64,000 nucleotides of DNA from Anaerococcus rubeinfantis (GTDB lineage Bacteria; Bacillota; Clostridia; Tissierellales; Peptoniphilaceae). The notes under the pieces are model-generated. The model saw nothing but the letters and a program-made list of their open reading frames with translations, was not told the origin of the DNA and made no database searches. Position 1 is the first letter of the stretch, and each line of letters opens with the position of its first letter. The stretch is from NCBI RefSeq assembly GCF_001487145.1, contig NZ_LN913016.1, forward strand, positions 558,001 to 622,000. Direction: 5' to 3'. Of the stretch, positions 61,297 through 64,000 are shown piece by piece. The translations under genes and the position numbers were made by a program.

Positions 61297-62233
61297 TGAA
61301 AATAAATTTGTTAGAAATAAAATAATTAAAAGCTTTATAATAAACATATCAATACTTTGGTTATTAGAAACTTTAGCAGATGAATTGATGAATTGGGTTG
61401 ACGAATCTTCAAAAAACATAAGCAAGCTTTTAGATATAAGTCAATCTACTTTTATGTACATTACAATAGCTTTCTACCTTGTAATATCTGTATTTCCATT
61501 ATTTGTAAGTGCCTATATGTTTTATAAATTTACTAACAAAGTTTTAGAAAATGAAAGTAAAAAAAGACTTAATGAATATAATATGATATTTGCAGCTATT
61601 GCACACGATTTGAAAACCCCTATGACTTCTATTCAGGGATTTTCTAGAGCTTTAATGGATGAGAAGATTCCTCAAAAAGATCTAAAGCCAACATACAACT
61701 TAATCTATAATAAAACTAAATATACAAATGATCTACTTAATACAATGTTTGAGTATTCAAAACTTGGAACAATAGATTATGAATTAAAAAAAGAAGAATT
61801 TGATTTAACAATTTTATTAAGAAATTTGATAGCAGATCATTTTGAAGATTTTGAAGATAAAAACATTGATATCGAAGTAAATATACCAGATTATCCTATA
61901 CCAGTTATAGCAGATAAAAAAGAGATAAAAAGGGCTATAGAAAATTTAATAATAAATTCTTATACTCATAATAAAAAAGGAAGCAAAGTATGTGTTAGTT
62001 TATATAACAAAGATAAAAATTCATTTATTTCTATAAGAGATAATGGAGAAGAAATCTCAAAAGATAAAGATATTTTTAAAGCATTTGTTACATCCAATAA
62101 AAATCGAACAGGTGGGAAAGGTACAGGTCTGGGGCTTGTTATTAGTAAAAGAATTGTAGAGAGACATGGAGGAACAATTGAGCTAAAGAATACTATAGGT
62201 AAATATAATAAAGAATTTACATTGAAGATATAA
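61286..62233 (+). CDS. Membrane sensor histidine kinase (VanS-like)
   Basis: The ~315-aa kinase has two N-terminal helices (~13-31 and ~58-80) around a short extracellular loop of ~25 residues, so direct sensing of large ligands outside is unlikely. The dimerisation domain has H107 in FAAIAHDLKTPMTSIQGFSRAL, followed by N, G1 and G2 ATP-binding boxes (NLIINSYTHN, SIRDNGEEIS, GGKGTGLGLVISKRIVERHGG). ATG at 61286 overlaps the regulator stop; a TTG 12 nt earlier is an alternative. Confidence 0.93.
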   Translation: MKSDENKFVRNKIIKSFIINISILWLLETLADELMNWVDESSKNISKLLDISQSTFMYITIAFYLVISVFPLFVSAYMFYKFTNKVLENESKKRLNEYNMIFAAIAHDLKTPMTSIQGFSRALMDEKIPQKDLKPTYNLIYNKTKYTNDLLNTMFEYSKLGTIDYELKKEEFDLTILLRNLIADHFEDFEDKNIDIEVNIPDYPIPVIADKKEIKRAIENLIINSYTHNKKGSKVCVSLYNKDKNSFISIRDNGEEISKDKDIFKAFVTSNKNRTGGKGTGLGLVISKRIVERHGGTIELKNTIGKYNKEFTLKI

Positions 62234-62490
62234 TCAAAGATATTTTAAAAAGTCGTTTTTCAAAAGACTATGTAATATCAAAACAAAAAATAATAAATAA
62301 TTTTCGATAAATCTTGTCTACTATATTTATGTAGTAAAAATTGTGATTATGATTTGAGGTGTAGAAGTTGAGAAAAAGTATAAACATGTTATTTATTGTA
62401 ATTATTTGTATAGGTGGTAATGATATATTATAAGTAAATTTAGATTTAGAGATAATTTAAAACATAAGAAATATACTTATGAATATATTT

Positions 62491-62571
62491 TCACATACTA
62501 GACTTCCTTAAAATATTAAATTTTATCCATACTGACCACTCAAGCCAAACAGAAGCAGTTGCCTTAATTCA
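62491..62571 (+). repeat. att-like repeat 3
   Basis: CACATACTAGACTTCC, TTAAATTTTATCCATACT and CACTCAAGCCAAACAGAA match repeat 2. The frame FLKILNFIHTDHSSQTEAVA then LIQKS-stop matches repeats 1 and 2. It marks the right end of the two-component module. The surrounding 62234-62805 has no supportable gene. Confidence 0.6.
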
Positions 62572-62805
62572 AAAATCATGATTTTATAAATCTTGACAAA
62601 TTATATATTGAAAATCGAAATTTTTTATAGCTACTAATGATGATTATAATAATAAGATAAAATCATAGATTAGCTATATCTTATATACAAATTTTCAAAT
62701 AGAATAACATCAAGGTTTAAATTATAAAATAAATTGGAATAAGCTTAAAGATTTATCTATATTAAAATATTAAAAAATATTTTTTCTTTCAAAAAAGAGT
62801 AGGAT

Positions 62806-62968
62806 TTGCTATATATTAAAAGTAAAAATTCTTATGAAAATAAAAACGGAAAAATTTATTTAATTGAAGGAAGTTATAATATTTATAGAGTAAAATTTAA
62901 GGAGTTTTCAAAATTATTAGAGATGGTTTTTATAGAATATGAAAAAGGCTACTACTTGGTTAATAGTC
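62806..62968 (+). pseudogene. Possible LytTR DNA-binding domain fragment truncated by a repeat
   Basis: A short frame reads LLYIKSKNSYENKNGKIYLI, then FSKLLEMVFIEYEKGYYLVN, which follows the LytTR pattern I-x-YI-S-x(n)-G-Y-x-x-x-x-x-L--L---FIRxHRSYLVN. There is no start with a ribosome site and the frame runs straight into the terminal TCAGACTG of repeat A5. The fragment thus seems to have lost its 5' part and been cut at the 3' side by the element. Confidence 0.35.
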
Positions 62969-63226
62969 TCAGACTGTTAACATACTAAAAAAATTTCATT
63001 TAGACCTAATCTAGTGGTGGGTAGAAATCTCACTAGATTTCTCCATGACTTCGTTTCACTCACACTAAAACACATTTGATTTACAAGCCTTCTTCGTGAT
63101 TTCTCACTTAGTTTTAGGGATGATTGTGCTAAGCCAAGGCACAATCATCTAGTCGAGATGGTACGTAGTTTAAATTTTATTTTAAAATAAAATATTATCT
63201 ACATTCATACTTTGTCTACGCTCTGA
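62969..63226. repeat. A-type repeat element A5
   Basis: The 258-bp unit begins TCAGACTGTTAACATAC and ends ACTTTGTCTACGCTCTGA, the A-family termini in the orientation opposite to A1. It contains CTAGTCGAGATGG, TTTTATTTTAAAATAAAAT and the palindrome GATGATTGTGC-TAAGCCAAG-GCACAATCATC shared with A4. GTTAATAGTC on the left and ACTAATAGTC on the right may be its flanking repeat. The right one lies in a GACTAATAGTC palindrome downstream of the K+ channel gene. Confidence 0.75.
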
Positions 63227-63246
63227 GGCATTATTGACTAATAGTC

Positions 63247-64000
63247 TTATTTTATTTCATCACCCAGATGTCTTAATTTGTCAACTTGTTCTTCTCTTCC
63301 GAGAACTATAAGAACATCTCCTATTTTAAATGTATAATCAACAGGTGGATTGAAAATCATGGTCTCGTCTTCAATCTTTTTTATAGCTAGGACAATAAGT
63401 CCAGTTTTTTTAGGGATTTGTGCTTGAAGTAAATTTTTGTTTTCTAAGTATGAGTCTTTTTTTACAATAACTTCTTCAAGATCAAGCTCTACATCTCCAA
63501 TTCTTGTTGCTACATTTAAAAATGAGATTATATTTAGTTTTATCATCAATGATGCCATTCTTTTTCCACTTATTTCTACAGCTGATAGTGTTTTATTTGC
63601 ACCAACTTTTAATAATTTTTTGCTTCCAGATTTTGTAATGGAATTTGCAATTATATATATTTTTTTATTAAGATTTCTTGCAGTAAGGACGGTTACTATA
63701 TTATCTACCTCGGAATCGAGAGTTGAAATCAGTCCCTTAGCTTTTGTGACTCCAGCTTTTTCTAAAACTTCTTCTTCAGTAGAATGACCTTCAACCACCA
63801 AAATATTGTGATGACTATAATCGTCAAGGTCTTCACGCTTATCTGTAATAACTACAAAATTTAAATTTTCATTCATAAATTTTTGAATAATAACTTCTGC
63901 AAGCTCTCCCGATCCACAAATTATATAGTGATCACTTAGAGCAGAAATTTTTCTTTCCATTTTATTTCCCTTCCATAAATCTGCAAATTTACCTTCAACA
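63247..64000 (-). CDS. K+ channel/TrkA-type protein with RCK domain (partial)
   Basis: The frame stays open to the window edge, so the true start lies beyond 64000. The visible part reads VEGKFADLWKGNK, then MERKISALSDHYIICGSGEL, the usual junction of a two-helix K+ channel pore with its RCK_N domain. A Rossmann nucleotide-binding half (~250 bp in) and a C-terminal TrkA_C domain (GDVELDLEEVIVKKDSYLEN) end at VLGREEQVDKLRHLGDEIK. It probably gates K+ flux in response to nucleotides. The Met at 63958-63960 is likely internal. Confidence 0.85.
   Translation of the reverse strand, partial: VEGKFADLWKGNKMERKISALSDHYIICGSGELAEVIIQKFMNENLNFVVITDKREDLDDYSHHNILVVEGHSTEEEVLEKAGVTKAKGLISTLDSEVDNIVTVLTARNLNKKIYIIANSITKSGSKKLLKVGANKTLSAVEISGKRMASLMIKLNIISFLNVATRIGDVELDLEEVIVKKDSYLENKNLLQAQIPKKTGLIVLAIKKIEDETMIFNPPVDYTFKIGDVLIVLGREEQVDKLRHLGDEIK

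Noticed and set aside
62368-62433. Short hydrophobic peptide after GAGGTG (starts MRKSINMLFIVIICIGG)
   Set aside because: Only 21 codons with no homologue pattern and decayed surroundings; could be a lost signal peptide, but not supportable as a gene.

Overview
The window is a very AT-rich stretch of a low-GC Gram-positive anaerobe. Anaerobic NrdD/NrdG, a SCIFF peptide with its radical-SAM maturase, Firmicute-style CIRCE and CtsR heat-shock sites, an LTA-synthase-like protein and a surface protein with Peptoniphilaceae-like albumin-binding GA modules all fit Tissierellia, probably an Anaerococcus/Finegoldia/Peptoniphilus relative. That genus-level placement is inference.

Layout. 1-7110: end of leuS, a degenerate AlaX-like gene, comEC-holA, rpsT, lepB-lepA. 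7489-16293: hemW, the hrcA-grpE-dnaK heat-shock operon under a CIRCE, dnaJ-mtaB, a tRNA-Thr(CGU) and an unknown membrane protein. 16479-32977: a dense housekeeping run (tex, PTS IIA, proS, a cysteine-less thioredoxin-like protein, fba, rho, a TVP38-family protein, rpmE, prmC, prfA, a CDF transporter, tsaC, upp, murA, recD2, comF). 33186-36166 (minus): the SCIFF maturase and precursor and an Orn/Lys/Arg decarboxylase. 36341-44833: LTA-synthase-like protein, small transporter, LCP protein, apt, then a CtsR-type operon (DnaJ-like, clpB). 45001-48580: NrdR-controlled nrdD, with nrdG separated from it by about 880 bp of repeats. 48607-55942: lemA and a TPM protein, the GA-module surface protein behind a (TA)10 promoter spacer, a nuclease-helicase fusion, and rlmCD. 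55943-63230: an accessory region of decayed modules downstream of rlmCD. It holds a flavodoxin, a broken mccF, a serine hydrolase with its own two-component system, and a LytTR fragment, and it is punctuated by three degenerate att-like repeats that resemble the 3' end of an rlmCD-type gene. The window ends in a K+ channel gene on the minus strand.

Two patterns stand out. First, at least eight non-coding inverted-repeat elements, MITE-like and without a transposase here, share related termini. They sit inside or between copies of intrinsic terminator hairpins, and two of them separate functionally paired genes (dnaK/dnaJ and nrdD/nrdG). Second, the albumin-binding-type surface protein has a dinucleotide repeat exactly between its -35 and -10, and a contracted copy of the same promoter lies upstream. 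This suggests phase variation by slippage. No CRISPR array, rRNA, integrase or transposase gene was seen.
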